From positions 1-5,729 of the forward strand of contig DAOWFD010000347.1 in NCBI GenBank assembly GCA_030638185.1: a stretch of 5,729 nucleotides of DNA, written 5' to 3'. The DNA comes from Candidatus Aegiribacteria sp. GTDB lineage: Bacteria > Fermentibacterota > Fermentibacteria > Fermentibacterales > JCC-6. Of the stretch, positions 5,184-5,729 are shown in pieces. The notes beneath the pieces were generated by a model. The model ran no database searches. It worked only from the letters and a program-made list of their open reading frames with translations, and was not told the origin of the DNA. Numbering within the stretch: position 1 is the stretch's first letter; every line of letters begins with the position of its first letter. A program made the position numbers and the translations under genes.

Positions 5184-5729
5184 CAGCAGAATAACTGAAA
5201 TGATATGCCCGATTCCCCTTTCAGATCACCCTGAAATCACTATGGCCCACGGGGGTGGTGGAAGGCTGATGAACGAGCTTATCGACAGAATCATGCTGAA
5301 GGCTTTTTCGAATCCCATTCTTGATGCGAGGCATGATGGTGCCGTTTTCGAGGTAGTGGAAGGGAAACTGGCCTTCTCGACAGATTCGCATGTCATTACT
5401 CCGCTGTTTTTTCCCGGCGGTGATATCGGTGCTCTTTCCGTGTACGGAACCGTTAATGATCTGGCCATGTGCGGAGCAGATGCCCGGTGGCTCAGTGCCG
5501 GTTTCATCATAGAAGAAGGTTTTTCTATAGAGACACTCTGGAGGGTTGTGCTTTCGATGGCCGAAGCTTCCTTGAAAACGGGTGTATCGATAGTTACCGG
5601 AGACACGAAAGTGGTGGATAAAGGCAAGGGAGACGGTATTTATATTAATACTGCTGGAATAGGCATCATTCCCACAGGGATCGAGATCGCTCCCTCAAGA
5701 ATAAGGGAAGGTGATGTTGTAGTTCTCAG
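5176..5729 (+). CDS. hypE: HypE, ATP-dependent dehydratase forming the thiocyanate (cut by right edge)
   Basis: HypE accepts the carbamoyl group from HypF on its C-terminal cysteine and dehydrates it with ATP to a thiocyanate, whose cyanide passes to iron on HypC-HypD. The first 184 codons are present, roughly the N-terminal half of a family of about 330-350 residues. The frame shows AHGGGGRLMNELI (24-36), STDSHVITPLFFPGGDIG (68-85), GTVNDLAMCGA (91-101) and TGDTKVV (141-147) followed by a glycine-rich GKGDG segment. These are the ATP-binding motifs of the PurM/SelD/ThiL-like N-terminal domain. The C-terminal domain and the terminal cysteine that carries the substrate lie beyond the window, so intactness is not proven. 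The start at 5176 overlaps the hypD stop by 8 bases, completing the hypFCDE unit. Confidence 0.95.
   Translation, partial: MNDSRITEMICPIPLSDHPEITMAHGGGGRLMNELIDRIMLKAFSNPILDARHDGAVFEVVEGKLAFSTDSHVITPLFFPGGDIGALSVYGTVNDLAMCGADARWLSAGFIIEEGFSIETLWRVVLSMAEASLKTGVSIVTGDTKVVDKGKGDGIYINTAGIGIIPTGIEIAPSRIREGDVVVL

Noticed and set aside
5226..5627. Minus-strand open frame of 133 codons
   Set aside because: It lies entirely opposite hypE, whose frame carries strong family motifs. The antisense translation shows no recognisable domain.

Overview
The window holds most of a [NiFe]-hydrogenase maturation (hyp) locus from a bacterium with moderate GC content. Two genes, hypA and hypB, run leftward. Four genes, hypF, hypC, hypD and hypE, run rightward from a shared 116-base intergenic region, and hypE is cut by the right edge. 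All six core maturation functions are therefore present. The sequence does not settle the phylum. The two best promoters look like ordinary bacterial sigma-70 sites, and the cells must be expected to make a [NiFe]-hydrogenase, whose structural genes are not in this window.

Layout from left to right. Positions 1-88 (minus strand) are the first 29 codons of a gene that runs off the left edge and resembles the BrnT family of RNase toxins. A sigma-70-like promoter overlapped by a small inverted repeat lies directly in front of it. Positions 89-377 are AT-rich and contain no convincing gene. They hold that promoter, a short tandem repeat and a probable terminator for the leftward hypAB transcript. 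hypB (378-1052) and hypA (1045-1392) overlap by 8 bases on the minus strand. Positions 1393-1508 are the divergent control region, with a TTGACA/TATTCT promoter for hypAB and a perfect 9-base inverted repeat next to its -10 element. hypF (1509-3773), hypC (3790-4086), hypD (4083-5183) and hypE (5176 to the end) follow on the plus strand with gaps or overlaps of 16 bases or less, as in a single operon.

How the genes work together (known from the Hyp families): HypF takes carbamoyl phosphate, forms carbamoyl-AMP and transfers the carbamoyl group to the C-terminal cysteine of HypE. HypE dehydrates it with ATP to a thiocyanate. The iron-sulfur protein HypD, with HypC, carries the iron and assembles the Fe(CN)2CO group, which HypC delivers to the hydrogenase large subunit. 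HypA and the GTPase HypB then insert nickel.

I found no sign of a previously undescribed system. The hyp genes look complete and ordinary. The parts most worth a second look are the toxin-like gene start with its apparently leaderless promoter at the left edge, and the palindrome in the hypA-hypF control region.
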